In this document: positions 34,378 through 46,198 of the stretch, piece by piece
Layout of the letters: the number at the start of each line of letters is the position of its first letter
Position numbering within the stretch: position 1 is the first letter of the stretch
From: Blastomyces gilchristii SLH14081
Taxonomy: Eukaryota; Ascomycota; Eurotiomycetes; Onygenales; Ajellomycetaceae
DNA length: 64,000 nt
Assembly (NCBI RefSeq): GCF_000003855.2
Contig: NW_003101676.1
Span: forward strand, 1,362,720 to 1,426,719
Direction: 5' to 3'
The notes under the pieces: model-generated
What the model was told of the DNA's origin: nothing
Seen by the model: only the letters and a program-made list of their open reading frames with translations
Databases searched by the model: none
Made by a program: the position numbers and the translations under genes

Positions 34378-37097
34378 CTATTCGGTTCTCAAAACCCTTG
34401 GCCCTCGCTTCTTCAATGCTTTCTTCTTCTTGTGGCCCTTGTCGAACGCGGCGGCACTATTATGGTCTCGCCCAACGTTATCAAGGTCCTTGACCTTGTA
34501 AATTCTGATGATCCAGTTTTCGCTGGTGAAAGCTTCGTCGAGCGTAGTCAACTGGGGCCCTTGAGCTGGAAGACGCACACCACGCACACGATCTGCCGCT
34601 TCGCCACCAGGGAAGAGGGCGTTGAAGTTGTAATAAGACATTTTATACCTAGATGGGCGGGTTTGTCAGTGGGATGGATTGCAAAGAAATGGAGCTTCAA
34701 AAAGGGCAAAAAATAGAATAAAAATATAAATGAAAAAGGAGAAAGTAGATGGGCTGTGGCCGTTTAAACTGTCAGGAAAGGGGTGGAAAAAAGAAACCCA
34801 CATTAGACTGTTCCGCATGGTTGGGGTCGCTTCTTCATCGACGCGGTATTCGCCTCTGGCAGTGAAGAAATCACGTTCCTTCACTTCATCTGGCCAAATG
34901 CCTTCGGCAATACGAACCATCCATAGGAACTTATTGAGATCATCGCCAGAGTATCCCAGCAATCCGCCAAAGACGATCAACACGTAATCAACATCGTGTT
35001 GCCGGAGGATGGGATAGCTGACTTCCTCGCGCGAGCTCATTGCTTTGCCGACAGTTGCAATATGGGTGTTATTCCATGTGTTGTTATCGACAAGAGTAGG
35101 GCGATCAGCCATGCCGCCAATCTGATAACCATAATCCCACCACGACATGATCTTAGCGTTCTCGGGGGTATTTTGGCGTAGCCAGTAGTAGGCTTCACGG
35201 AAGTCGTCAATGATGAATTGACTTCCGTCTAGTAATTTACTTGCCAGAACAACAGAGGGGGATGAGTATGCGTTTGACGTCACCCAAGTACAATGAGCCA
35301 CAAACAAGAGAAGGTAGACAATGACGGATGTAGATATCAATCCCTTTGAAAGCTTGGAGTGAATGCCCACAACCTGCTTCCGTGCAGAAAGGAGACCGCC
35401 TTGGGATGGCTTGTCGCTGTCATCCGGCTCTGGTGGAGAGGTAAGGAGGTAGGTATCCAGGATGTGCGACAGAACCATTGCGGCTGCTACGCAGACAATG
35501 GGTGTGAGGGTAAGCATCAATCGCACCATTACACCGGCGAAGTAGCTCGCGAGGACGGCATAGATAATAACGAACACGTGCTCGTCCTTTAGTTTGCGGA
35601 AGCACAAATATACACCGGCCGGGAAGAGCCAGATTAACATGTTAAGGTCGAAGAAGAATGCAGGCCAAGCTGTTGGCTGATGCTCAGAAACGGAAGCAAT
35701 AATCGGGATATGGATTTTAGCATAGCCGGTATCCCACAGAGAGTAGAACCGGCCACTCCAGGGGGCGATGACACCCGAGACGGTGAGAAGGACAAGGCCA
35801 AGGAAGGAAACGCCGAAGATGAGCAATACCAAGCTCGTTAGTAGGGTTTGGAATTGTTTCCCTGGTACCTGGCTACGAAGGAACTCCACAAATGCCACCA
35901 CCTGGATGAGGCCGAAGATTCCTACAGGAGATCAGCTTTGCTCCTTAGAATCTATCTTGAACCATAGAGAACATACCTAATGCCGACATGTGATCACTGC
36001 TTCGAATAGGCAGGAATCCGACAAAGGGGATTTGCATGCTGGCTAAAGTCCCCAGCGCATACCAGGTGGTGTAGCTGATATAAAGGCGCGAACTGTATCG
36101 GCCCATACATATAAGTACAAAGACGTGAAGGGGAATCAAATTAGTAATGAAGACATATCCGCCCCAGGCAGATACCATGTATCCATAAAATAAAGCCGTC
36201 AGTACACCCCACATAATTGATCCGTTCTTCACTGCCTTAATCCAGAGGAAAAATGTAAAGACGAGAAGGAAGATCGCAATAGCTTCATTGTCGTAACTAC
36301 CAGCGACGGAGCGAGAAATGTAACCTGGGACAATACCCATGAAAGCTGCAGCAAGAAGCCCAGCTGATGGTGACGGAGACATTTCGCAAGTAAGAAGATA
36401 CATGGCTATGGCCGTCAAGCCAGAGAAGCCGGGAGCAAGCATCACGCAGATGTTTCGGATATCAACTGGAATCGAGAGGAATCGAAGAATATGATATATG
36501 ACACCGCTGGTAACCATTAAACCAGGGTATAAAGTACCACCAGTAACACGCCCAAGGGGGTGCCATGTCCCTAATCACAAAATACACATTATTTAGGTTT
36601 TGGTCCAGCAGAGTTGTAGCCCTCAGGTATAGCTTGTTAGGGGCTGCCTTACGGTCATCGAACCAGTCCCAGAAGCGGTAAAAGCCATGCTTCACAAGAT
36701 ATTTAGTTGCTCTGAAATTGAACCAAGGGTCGACTATAGCATAGACGCAGCATCAGCATGTATTCCTGTTGAACGGATAAGAACGAATAGCTCGACCGGC
36801 GGGGGCTTATATTGGGGGCGAGAGTGGTAGTCCAAGCAGCCACGCAACATACACTCGTGTATTATACTCTCAAATCCTGCATTAAACACAATTGGTTAGG
36901 ATTGATGCGTACTCCTTCGAATTACACATATAATGCAAAGCACAAAAAGAGTGTATTGTTATCTTACTTATCACGCTAAAGAGTCGACTGGAAACAGCAG
37001 CAGCGGCGATGAGCACCAGAATGGTAACACGGAGCAGGCCTCGAGAGTTGCTTGAGGCAGCGCCCTTCAGAACGGGCTCAATTGCAGCGGTGGCCAT
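34378..37097 (-). CDS. STT3: Oligosaccharyltransferase catalytic subunit Stt3
   Basis: Stt3 transfers the lipid-linked glycan to Asn-X-Ser/Thr sites in the ER lumen. Six exons join in frame: 37097-36968, 36876-36853 (a 24-nt microexon), 36733-36653, 36570-35977, 35921-34802 and 34648-34378, giving 739 aa, the usual family length. The N-terminal half holds many membrane segments. Blocks around the first lumenal loop are visible ([31 protein letters not shown]), as is [11 protein letters not shown]. The lumenal domain has the hallmark WWDYG in [12 protein letters not shown] and an NNTWNNTH glycosylation-type site. The C-terminus is basic ([13 protein letters not shown]). The start codon lies 388 bp from that of CSN8 on the other strand. 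Confidence 0.96.
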
Positions 37098-37485
37098 ACT
37101 GGCCTAAATCGTAAAGAGACACAACAAGATTGGCTAGGGCAAAATATGTCGCCTTTGTTGTTGTGTCGAGCTGTACTAAATGAGTATACATAGTAAGTTG
37201 GGTGTTGGAAGCTCTCCACGCCGCAAGGTGTTCTCTCCGGCCTTGGCATCACGTTGCGGCCTGAGGCTCTGCGGGAACCATGCCAATGAACGCGCCGCCT
37301 TCCCCACCACCAAAACTATCAGACACTGCTCTTTATTCCGCTCCGTACATCATCCAAACTTCCACCGCATCTTCTCAGTTATTCTCCTCATTAATTAGCT
37401 ATTTAATACTCATTACCCCTTGGTTTATTTCTTTTTGCGGTGAATTTTAAGTGATTAATTAGCAGGCGAATTTGTAATATTCAAG
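37098..37485. promoter_or_regulatory. Bidirectional promoter between STT3 and CSN8
   Basis: Only 388 bp separate the divergent start codons of STT3 (minus) and CSN8 (plus), so the two promoters must overlap. I see no clear TATA box and no experimentally known motif, so the assignment rests on gene orientation alone. Confidence 0.6.
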
Positions 37486-38278
37486 ATGGTGTCCCTGGAG
37501 GATATCACCCAGTTGCTCGCAACCGCCCCACCATCAGCGGTTCTTCTACAAACGCTTATGGAGCTCGAAGGAGACGTCAGTTTAACGTTTGGAGATACTC
37601 ATATGGCCAGCGACACGGGATTCCTAAGCACATACTATTCCTCCTACCTATTCGCCCTCCTTCTCGAAGATGAAATGTGCGTTTGCAGAAATCGAACAAA
37701 ACATCCCTACTTCTACGGCTCTTGACTAATCGTTCCTCTGCAGTAACGAAGCACATATGCTGACGCGTAGGATACCAGAGAGTCTCGTGAAAGTGGACGC
37801 TACAATACAAAGCGCCATGTCCCTCCTTCGAGCAGTATGGAACAAGAGCTACGAGAACATATACCGCATCATCAGAACGACACAATGGCCACAAAGCATT
37901 AAGTATCTAGTTCAACAATACCAACGTACGTATAAAGAGACAAACCGCCTGCCCATGTGTTGCTTCGATTAATTGTTGTACACAGTTTTCTTCCAAAATA
38001 AAACCTTCCAAGATATCAGTCTTGCCTACGGATCAATCCGGCCGTCGACCGCTGCTCTCTATCTAGGTCTTGATTCCATAGGGGAAGATACAATGAGTGA
38101 TAGCGCGGATAGCACAGGTCCAGAGCTGGTTGAGCTGCTCATGGGGAAAGGCTGGGAATGGGATGCGGAATCGAAGTTATTCTCTCCGAAGGTTACGACT
38201 CAGGTGCCGAAGGTAACTGGTTCGGGAGGAGCGGCAATCGGGCATCTGGCGGCACAACTAAGAAGTCATGGCGATTGA
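37486..38278 (+). CDS. CSN8: COP9 signalosome subunit 8
   Basis: There are three exons, 37486-37676, 37744-37925 and 37986-38278, joined in frame through GTGCGT/CAG and GTACGT/CAG introns, giving 221 aa, the usual length for CSN8. The order of helices and the blocks YLFALLLEDEI, HMLTRRIPESL and IYRIIRTTQWP followed by TFQDISLAYGSI match the PCI-type domain shared by CSN8 and eIF3k/Rpn12 relatives. The C-terminus ends GGAAIGHLAAQLRSHGD. The COP9 signalosome removes NEDD8 from cullins and, in filamentous ascomycetes, controls development. A proteasome lid or eIF3k paralogue is the alternative, but the short length favours CSN8. Confidence 0.8.
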
Positions 38279-39151
38279 GATATAATTTTCCCCTGAAGAG
38301 GTTCAGATGATTGTAATGAGAGACGAAAAACGAAAAACGAGAAAACGAGGGTCGAGAGATGGGCAGTGGGAGACGAGAAGCGAGGGGACCTATGGGTACG
38401 GTGGAGGTGCGGTGATATTCTGCAAGGCAGAATGAACATAGGTTCCGTCACGTAGAGGCCAGTAGCCAAACCGCGTTTGCCGAAGACGAATCTTCTCGAA
38501 TTTCGCCATCTTCCTCTTACCCATTAATGATAGTCCACATATTTCTATTCTCCTTCCTCCGGACGTGACGCGCTTGGTTCTACGGCGTTTTATTTTCGGA
38601 AAAGGTCAAAGATTCGTGGATTCTCAAAAAACTGGATAGAACTTTAAGACGCCATCTGGGATATGTACAGAATGAAATAGAAAACTGAGGAATGTCTTTT
38701 TTCTCGCCTTTTGCACACAGAAGATATGGGCCTTGGTTACACGATATAAATAATACAAAAGGATGTTCTCCAACCACATACTCTCTCGGATATATATGGC
38801 GCTCGCTCATGTCCTTTTTTATCTGTTGGTCATTTTTTAGGAGTTTGAGGTACTCTCTTTCGCTGTCGAGTACCGCGGAGCAAGTACCTTTCACCGAGCC
38901 ATCTCGTCGCTAATGCCTCCCTCATCAGTCGTCCGCCTCCCCCTCCGCCTCCGACGTTTTCGTTCATTATTTCGCCATTTCGGCAGCTTTTCATATTTAT
39001 GAACGCTTCGAGGTCGAATCTCTTATCTTCCGGATCGGTTATAACTATTTATATTATCTGTTAGCCGCAGTCTACGAAATGGCAAGCATCATACAAAAGC
39101 AGAGAAAAACATGTGTCAAAAGTGGATACTCCACCCTTGCCAGAGCTTTCT
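38279..39151. other. Convergent intergenic region, nothing recognised
   Basis: Between the CSN8 stop and the stop of ATP synthase subunit e. It has purine-rich GAGACGAAAAACG-like units near 38315-38390 and otherwise no structure. No gene is seen. Confidence 0.7.
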
Positions 39152-39500
39152 TTAGAAATCATTTAACGTACCTCCACTGCTCGTTGTCTTAGTTTCTGTT
39201 GGCGCATTCTTCTTTGAATATTCTGCCCGCGCTTGCTCGATCAATGATTCTTTGCGGCTGTATTCGCGATCTATCTGCGCCTGTTTGGCTTGTGAAGTGA
39301 GGGACGATTGGTGGTAGAGGCCATAGAAAACGCCAGCAAAAAGGGCGGAGTAGCGTAGCACCTAAAAATGCGTATGTCTGATTAGCACTGGGCTCAAGGT
39401 TATCTCTATCGACTTGCATATCGGGGCGGAGAGGGAACCCAGATAGTGAAATTTTTCGTGGAAAAGCTGGACCCACGTTGACACCTTGCGAAGCAGCCAT
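39152..39500 (-). CDS. ATP21: Mitochondrial F1Fo-ATP synthase subunit e
   Basis: Exon 1 is only 24 nt (39500-39477, MAASQGVN). A 115-nt intron (GTGGGT donor, TTTTTAG acceptor) leads in phase 0 to exon 2 (39361-39152), giving 77 aa. The block VLRYSALFAGVFYGLYHQ is the single membrane span of subunit e, with the GxxxG-like glycine spacing used in dimerisation. It is followed by a charged helix (QIDREYSRKESLIEQARAEYSKK). Subunit e sits in the inner mitochondrial membrane and stabilises ATP synthase dimers and cristae. The start was chosen because the MAASQGVN lead is typical of fungal subunit e and splices in frame. Confidence 0.88.
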
Positions 39501-39859
39501 GGCGATTGTATTGTGCAGTCCCAGCTACAGGAGAAGAAAAGAGACAAAGAAGACTGCTGTCGCAATGAACCTCAGTCTCTAAAGTGGCAGGACAGTTTGC
39601 GGGCGATCAATGGCTTCCGGCAACGATGTTGATAGCGAGTCAAGAGACTTGATCAGAGTCGGCCCTGGGGGTCAGAAAGTTCCGGAGTTGACTAAGCATA
39701 GTTTATCCGGCCGGTTGACCAGGGCTGCTGACTAAGACAGTGCCGCGCCTTGTCCAACCGCGATATAAACCAGGGAGTAAAGGAGAAGTAAATAATCATA
39801 TAAACACTATCCACCTCGTCACTCGTACATATACAGTGCCAGTTTCAGAGCACGGATAT
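39501..39859. promoter_or_regulatory. Bidirectional promoter between ATP synthase e and dynein intermediate chain
   Basis: The divergent start codons lie 359 bp apart. The frame of the dynein gene is open upstream to about 39740, but the first residues there are not conserved, so this is treated as leader sequence. No specific factor site is recognised. Confidence 0.5.
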
Positions 39860-42084
39860 ATGACAATGCAGCAACGGAAAGATGAGATTCTGGCCAAGAA
39901 GGCTAAACTTGCTGAGCTCAGGCGACAGCGCGAATTGCGACAAAAGGAGTTCTCACAGAACAGGCAGAGCATTGGAGAAGGAGGGTCGGAGGTGAGCAAG
40001 CTCCTGAGCTTCTCAGCTCGTCGCATTTACTCTGTGCTGATACATAATACATTTAGCAGATTCTAGCTCCGACTCCCGGCCGTTCAGACAGCAGAGCAGA
40101 GCTCAATAGTTTAATTTCTCGGCTGGTCGATCGGCCTTCATCCGCAGCCTTAAGAGACGGCGGAGAATCACCCAGGGGTCGAGGAAGTAGACCCAATTCC
40201 GTCCTCAGTGCCGGCCAACTGAGCGGAGAAATTCTCGAATCAGTGACTCCTCCAGCTAGACCTGTATCTTTATCAATTGCAACGCAAACCACGCCTTTCC
40301 CCGCTGCTGAACTCCCCACCCCTGAAGCTGTCCCACTACCCAAGCCAGAGGTTGTCACCTACAGCAAAGGTGTCCAGACAGACTCATGGATTGAACCTAG
40401 AAGCCGGTCTGTAGATGGCCATTCTGTCTCGGAAGATGATAGCTCTCCCACAACATCACGCGCAAATAAACGGTTAAGTCGGAGACAGCAGCGTGAACGT
40501 GATGAGGAAATACGGGAGAGGCTCCGAAAGGAGATTGAGGAGGAGGTGCGATCTGCAAAAGGAATGGCGGGCGAAGGAACTGCACAGCAATCAACAGATA
40601 TAAGATATCCCTTACGGACGCTTACGAGTGACGAACTCAATGCGGTCACCTCATCCAATGATTTCCTGGACTTTGTGGATAAATCCAGCAGAGTCATAGA
40701 AAGGGCGTTGGATGAGCAATATGACGTCCTAACAGACTACGCGTTAGGTGGAGTAGGTGCAAACGGCCCCGACGAGAACGACGAATATGGCAATAGTAAG
40801 AAACGAAGAGGCATAGAGGAGCTTGTCCAGTTTTATGATGAACGATGGAGCAAGAAGCGCATGATCAGTGATATCAACTTTTCTCCGAAGGTGAGTCCTG
40901 ACCATTTTATATATACTAGAAGCTCTAGATCGGGGTTAATACTAAAATATCTTGATGCATAGTTCCCAGAACTGGTACTAGCTTCATATACAAATAACGT
41001 CACTGCGCCCCACGACCCCAATGGCATAGTACAAGTATGGAATCTCCATCTCCATTCCAGGCCGGAATACGTCTTCCACTCAATGTCTGACATCTTGACT
41101 GCGAAATTCTCCCCTTTCCACCCAAACCTCATCGTAGGCGGCTCCTACTCTGGTCAAGTCCTATTATGGGACACCAGATCATCGCGGGCAGGGGGCGGCG
41201 CCCCCGTCCAGAAAACCCCCCTAACAGGCTCCGGCCACACCCATCCAGTGTACAACATCTCCATCGTCGGCACCCAAAATGCCCATAACATCATCACTGC
41301 CTCGACCGACGGCGTCGTGTGCGGCTGGACAGTCGACATGCTCTCCCAGCCCCAAGAATACCTCGAACTCACCACCCCACCCCCGTCCAAAACCGAAGAC
41401 CTCGCGCCCACAACAATGACATTCCCCCAATCAGACCCAACCTTCTTCCTCGTCGGCACCGAAGAAGGCGCCATATACCCATGTCACCGCTACGATCGCG
41501 CAGGCGCCAAAGCAGGAACCGACCATCGGCTTTCCTACCGCGGCCACGCGGCCCCCGTCATGTCCACCGTCTTCCACCCAGCCCGCGGCGCCGTCGACCT
41601 AGGTGACCTGATGCTCAGCTCCAGCTTAGACTGGAGCGTGAAACTCTGGCGCGTACGACCGCCCGCCGTCACCTCCACCTCGGGCACGTCCGCCACCACA
41701 CCCGCACAAGTGGTCTCGCCCGTCCTGGAACTGAATCGCGAAGACGTCGTGTACGATGCGCGCTGGTCCCCGCATCGACCTGGTGTGTTTGCCCTTGTCG
41801 ACGGCGCGGGATCTGTTGAAGTGTGGGACCTGTGCACGGACACGGAGGTGTATGCGGCGCGCGCGACGCCGACGAAAGCGCGCAATGCGGTTATTGAGCA
41901 GAGTTTGAATAAGGTTGCATGGGAAGAGAGGGATGGGCGGCGCCTGGCAACGGGTGGGCTTGATGGCGTGCTGACGGTGTTTGAGGTCGGGAAGGACTTG
42001 AGTGGCGGTCCCGATGAGGTGCCTGCTGAGGAGTGGTCGGCTATGAAGAAGCTTGTTGCAAAACTGGAGCAGGGCAGGGATTGA
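39860..42084 (+). CDS. Cytoplasmic dynein intermediate chain
   Basis: There are three exons, 39860-39991, 40060-40890 and 40963-42084, all in phase 0, giving 694 aa. The N-terminus MTMQQRKDEILAKKAKLAELRRQRE is the conserved dynactin p150-binding coiled coil. A Ser/Pro-rich linker contains a TYSKGVQTD block that resembles the light-chain-binding TQT motif. The second half is a seven-bladed WD40 propeller, with SYTNN, GGSYSGQVLLWDTR, HTHPVYNIS, STDGVVCGWTVD, SSLDWSVKLW and TGGLDGVLTVFEV. The protein links dynein heavy chain to cargo and dynactin for nuclear migration and retrograde transport. The start at 39860 fits the family; an ATG at 39866 is two codons in. Confidence 0.93.
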
Positions 42085-42698
42085 GTGTCATTCTTCTCCT
42101 TACCTCCTCTCCCTTTTTCTCATTTCTTTTCTTTTCTCCTTTTTTCCCGGATCGATTTGTGTATCTTTCTACCATCTTGCCATTAAAGTATGCTCTGTTT
42201 ATTTAGCGTTCTTTCCCCATTTTCCAGTTTTAATAACTCCACATTATTATTTTCCCTTCGAGAAAGCCGCCATCAACACGCCATGAATACCCACAGTTTT
42301 CTAACCGATACCTTCTTTATATTAACTAGTTCTAAATTTACGTCCTTTTTGTTTTTCCTTTTTGCCCTCCTCGCTGAATCCTGAAAATCGCGAAACCACA
42401 ACCGTAGCTAGCTTCTTCTTAAGAATAACCAACTACTTGATATATTGCCTACAATACAAACGAAAATATATCCATAGAAGCCCAAAGTTCTGTTTACGAA
42501 GAAAAAAGAAAAAGAAAAAGAAAAAAGAAAAAAAAGAAAAAGAAAGAACTTATTAATATGTAGAGGTTAAGCAATTTCGTGACAGTTTCTTTGAGAATAA
42601 ACCAAGTCCTGGTTTTGTAGGGGATGGAGTGATGACCTCAAAAATATAGAGGTGTCCTGGGTATACATACATACTATATATATATATTTAAAAACAGC
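42085..42698. other. Convergent 3' region with A-rich tract
   Basis: AT-rich DNA between two stop codons. A GAAAAAG-type tract lies at 42500-42546. No gene is seen. Confidence 0.7.
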
Positions 42699-44461
42699 TC
42701 AATACGTATAGCGGAACCCTTCCTGCAGACAGAAGAGCGATTAGCATGATCCCCTGAAAACACCTGGAATGGAGAGAGTACATGTAATGTACATACCACT
42801 CCCTCAATCAGTTTCCCGCTCGTCCTTTGCTGCCGGTTCATGACGTAGAAGTACGTGGAAAACGCGAGAATTATCGCAATCATAAGAACGTGGGAACTAT
42901 CGATGGTTTATGGTGTGTTAATTCTAGGTAGAATCAAAGTTATGAAAACAAAAGGTGGAAAAAAGAAAAAAAAAAAAAAAAAAAAAAACAACTTACCCTA
43001 TAGAAACCCAAACCGCCGTCCCATAAGTCGGAGCCTCACTAGATTTCACAATAAAGCTACCCGCAATGCCGCCTAGGCCATTACAAGCCGCCACAGACGC
43101 AGCCACTGTAGCCCTCTTCCACTGCCCGACGATATTGTTCGCCTGGTAAGCGTTCAGGGCTGCCCAGTTGGAGACGTAGGCGCCGGTGGCGAGGAATATG
43201 CCGATATAGCGGACTGTGACTTGCTGCGAGGCGGGAAGGCCGAGCATTAGGAAGCCAGCGATTAGGCTTAGTGAGTTGAAGAAGATGAGGGGGCCGTGCA
43301 GGCGGAGTTTATCACCAAGTAGAGATGTGAGGAGGACGGGGATTACGGCGTAATAGTACGGCTTGGGGGTTGCTGTTAGTTAAATGTTGAAATTTCAGGA
43401 TATTTTGGAAGATACTTGGGAGGATGGTTGAAAATATGTAGGTTATTGGGGGAGGGGAGGCTTACAGGTGCAGATAGCAAAATGGATTTATTTGTATCAA
43501 AGCCCATGCCTCCTTGGAGGAGAATAGGGAGAAAGTACGAAAGGGAAGTCGAGACCAGGTTTAACAGGAAAAACAGACAGCTGAATCCGTACAGTTTAAG
43601 ATCGAGAAAATTAACGAGGATCTTGGATATGAAAAACGGCTCTGGAATCGCATCTTTCCTGTCTTTCTGGATCCGCCCTGTCGCTATCCCTGTTTGCTCC
43701 TCAGTAAAGAAACAAAAGCTATGATGTGCATTTTCTGGAAAATCGATCATCCACCAATACGTGATGACGCCGACGAAGATAGTTATCAGCCCGTTTACCA
43801 AGAACATCCACCGCCAGCCTTCGAGTCCTGCTCTACCGCCAAGATGGTTCAAGCCGTAATTCATAATGTTCCCGGATGCCAGGACTAAGACCTCCCCAGC
43901 CTGGAGGAAAGCGAAACGAAGCTGCTGCTCCTCCCGCGTATACCAGGTACTGATCAGATATGTCAGCCCTGGATAGATTCCGGACATCGAAATGCCCAAA
44001 AACACCCGGACAACAATCATTTGCCTCCAGTTCTGTATGAAGGTCGTGCACAAGGTAATCACCCCGAAACAGACAGTGATTAGGGAGAACCATCGCCGGG
44101 GCCCGACGAAGCGCACTGCAACCGTCGACGGAAGCTGAAAAACAACACTGGATATGGTGAAAATGAAGATCGCTACTGAATAACGGTTTCCCTCCAGTGA
44201 TAGATCGGATATCATGCTTGTCACGGAAGCCGAGGAGATGATGCCAGAATCCAAGAGATTCAAACTACATAGGATCCCAGAAATGGTACACAGTCGGATA
44301 TCTACCTTCCGGCGCAGTTTGCGTTCCAGTTGCAGACTGTTCTCCCTATCTAACATTCGGTTTGTTGTTGCAACGGGGGGAATATGGTCTTCTCCACATA
44401 ACCCCTCCAGAGGGCTATCTATCGACGAAACCCTAGCGGAGGCGGGGAATTTCAACCCCAT
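42699..44461 (-). CDS. MFS transporter of the Dal5 allantoate-permease type
   Basis: The ATG at 44461-44459 is the first in frame; the frame is open upstream but only through non-ATG codons. Exons are 44461-43466, 43361-42997, 42896-42797 and a 24-nt last exon 42722-42699, giving 494 aa. The blocks KVDIRLCTISGILCSLNLLD (helix 1), NRYSVAIFIFTISSVVFQLPS, RVFLGISMSGIYPGLTYLIS and YTREEQQLR are hallmarks of the anion:cation symporter branch, which carries allantoate, nicotinate, biotin or similar anions in the plasma membrane. About twelve hydrophobic segments are visible. The C-terminus ends FRYTY, as in many family members, which supports the tiny last exon. Intron 1 uses an AAG acceptor after a CTAAC branch. 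The substrate cannot be read from sequence. Confidence 0.85.
42957..42988. repeat. A-rich run inside intron 2 of the MFS gene
   Basis: A run of about 30 A with single G interruptions lies just inside the donor of intron 2, at the 5' end of the intron in gene sense. Confidence 0.8.
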
Positions 44462-45140
44462 CCCCAATTGGTAGAGCGATAGCTGTCTTTTAAATGTAGC
44501 TAAAGTGGTAAGTGTCAAATGTTGGCACAACTGCTACCAATAGGGTAGCGAATGTCGTATTATTATATAGAAAGCTCTTTTGGCACGGGTACAATCAAGC
44601 TTTGACTTCGGGATGTGATCGGGTGGCCGAGGTCCACAAAATCAGTCCCGAGTCGGCATGTTAGAGAGCATGTTGTAAGCGGATGTTGAGCGATCGACAC
44701 AACCAACCGGGAATTATCTTTTGAATCCAAGGTATGCTTGTAGGACAAATTCGAAAATTGTGTCTGTTTCGTAGCACCTGGTGGCCACGGGCAGTATTTA
44801 GCTGAGTGGGCGGCTACGGCCAGCTAACCCGAGCCCAAATTCAAACTTTCGAGCTCCATAGGGGTTTTCTACCGGCTCTTGCAATAGTTTGTTTCCTTGT
44901 CTTCACCGTATTTCTTTATTTTTCTTGCTTGTAGTAGTTCCTGTCGTCGTTGATATATTCATGTATTATTGTATATGGGCGTGGTTGCCCAAAAACGGAT
45001 AGGGCAAGGGCGGTCACTGGACCTGTGGCATGAGTCAGCCAAGAACCCAAACTAACGGCAGGCAGCTTATTATAACAACATTTGTTTTTCAAGTGTACTC
45101 CGTATATAAGCTTAATTCCACTTAACAACTCATTACGCTA

Positions 45141-45161
45141 TACTCCGTAGAGTACGGAGTA
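45141..45161. repeat. Perfect 9-3-9 palindrome of the TACTCCGTA motif
   Basis: TACTCCGTA at 45141-45149 is followed by GAG and then its exact reverse complement at 45153-45161. A further direct copy lies 37 bp upstream (45096-45104). It could be a protein-binding site or the trace of an excised small element. Confidence 0.9.
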
Positions 45162-45275
45162 TATTGTGCGTAACCACACACCAATTACACCAATTAGTAG
45201 TTATACGATTATATATGGTTTAGTTCATATTGGTCCTTCTGTCTATGAGCTCCATCCCACAGATCTCTAGAGAAT

Positions 45276-45375
45276 CCTCCCAGGTATAAACCCCTCCCTG
45301 GGTATAAACTCCCCCTATAGAGCGCCCCCAGGAATAGAGCTCCCCCGGGTATAGATAGAGTCCCCAAGGTATTGG
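45276..45375. repeat. Degenerate tandem repeat of a CCCCC-GGTATA-A unit
   Basis: About six units of 14-20 bp share the pattern of a C run, then (A/G)GGTATA(A/G)A or a variant. Examples are CCTCCCAGGTATAAA, CCCTCCCTGGGTATAAA, CCCCCAGGAATAGA and CCCCCGGGTATAGA. The array is imperfect and non-coding. Confidence 0.65.
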
Positions 45376-46198
45376 ACAAGTCTAGAGCCAGGAAGCAGAA
45401 AACTTGAAGACCTTGATTACTAATAATACAATCTGTAACGTTAGTTAGTTAACGTTATCATAGATATGTGCTCATTGTACCACTAGTATAAAATACCGAT
45501 TTGACCCAAGTGTCTCTCAGCGGCCAGCTCCAGCCATGGTTGAACGAACCAATATTGCGCTTGTTATTTCCCTTTTTTGCCTCAACTTGGATGAACCGTC
45601 TGTCGGCAAGCAAGCCAAAACCATCGCGAGACTCGCCAAGAGCACACTACACCTCTCTCAATAGTAATAGCTTACAGAGCTTGTCCCCTCTCCAACCACG
45701 CACACTTAGCTTCATTAACTATTGTTCAAGCGGCTTGCATCTAGCCTTTGATCACCCGGTGACGTCTTTGGCCTGTGTCTCCCCCGCTACCTACGCGGTG
45801 CTCGGGCAAATGGAGCCTAAGCAGGGCCCGTTCGACGTCTCCTCTCTCCGCGCAAGCAGGATTTCCACCAACATAACAAAAGGGAGAGGAGGAGAGAATA
45901 ATATATTATTATAAGTGCAACCCCTACTCGCATGCCCCTGCTTACTGACGTATGATTCTTTGAATCCACATTTAAACCCCCTTGCTCTTGTCAACCCGCT
46001 CTGTTTCGAGTTTCATCCTCCTCCCGCCACCTCATTAACCATTCTCTCCTTCTTGACCCAGCTGGTATTGTTAGAAAACACCACTAACGGGGAATCATAT
46101 TTGGTTAAAACACTGGAATCTGCAGATATAGCTGAGTGGTCGTTGCTTTCAGATCTCCTTGGAATCTACTTCAGTCGAAACACGCCAAGTCGGGAAAC

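Larger units (their letters stand above)
44462..46198. other. Intergenic region with degenerate repeats and a palindrome
   Basis: Between the divergent MFS gene and the acidic-protein gene. It contains TACTCCGTA at 45096-45104, a perfect palindrome at 45141-45161 and a degenerate tandem array at 45276-45375. Open frames at 45501-45914 begin without ATG and show no domain. The last 200 bp are pyrimidine-rich leader. Confidence 0.6.

Noticed and set aside
45501..45914. 137-codon plus-strand frame upstream of the acidic-protein gene
   Set aside because: It starts at TTG, has no family resemblance and overlaps a likely leader.
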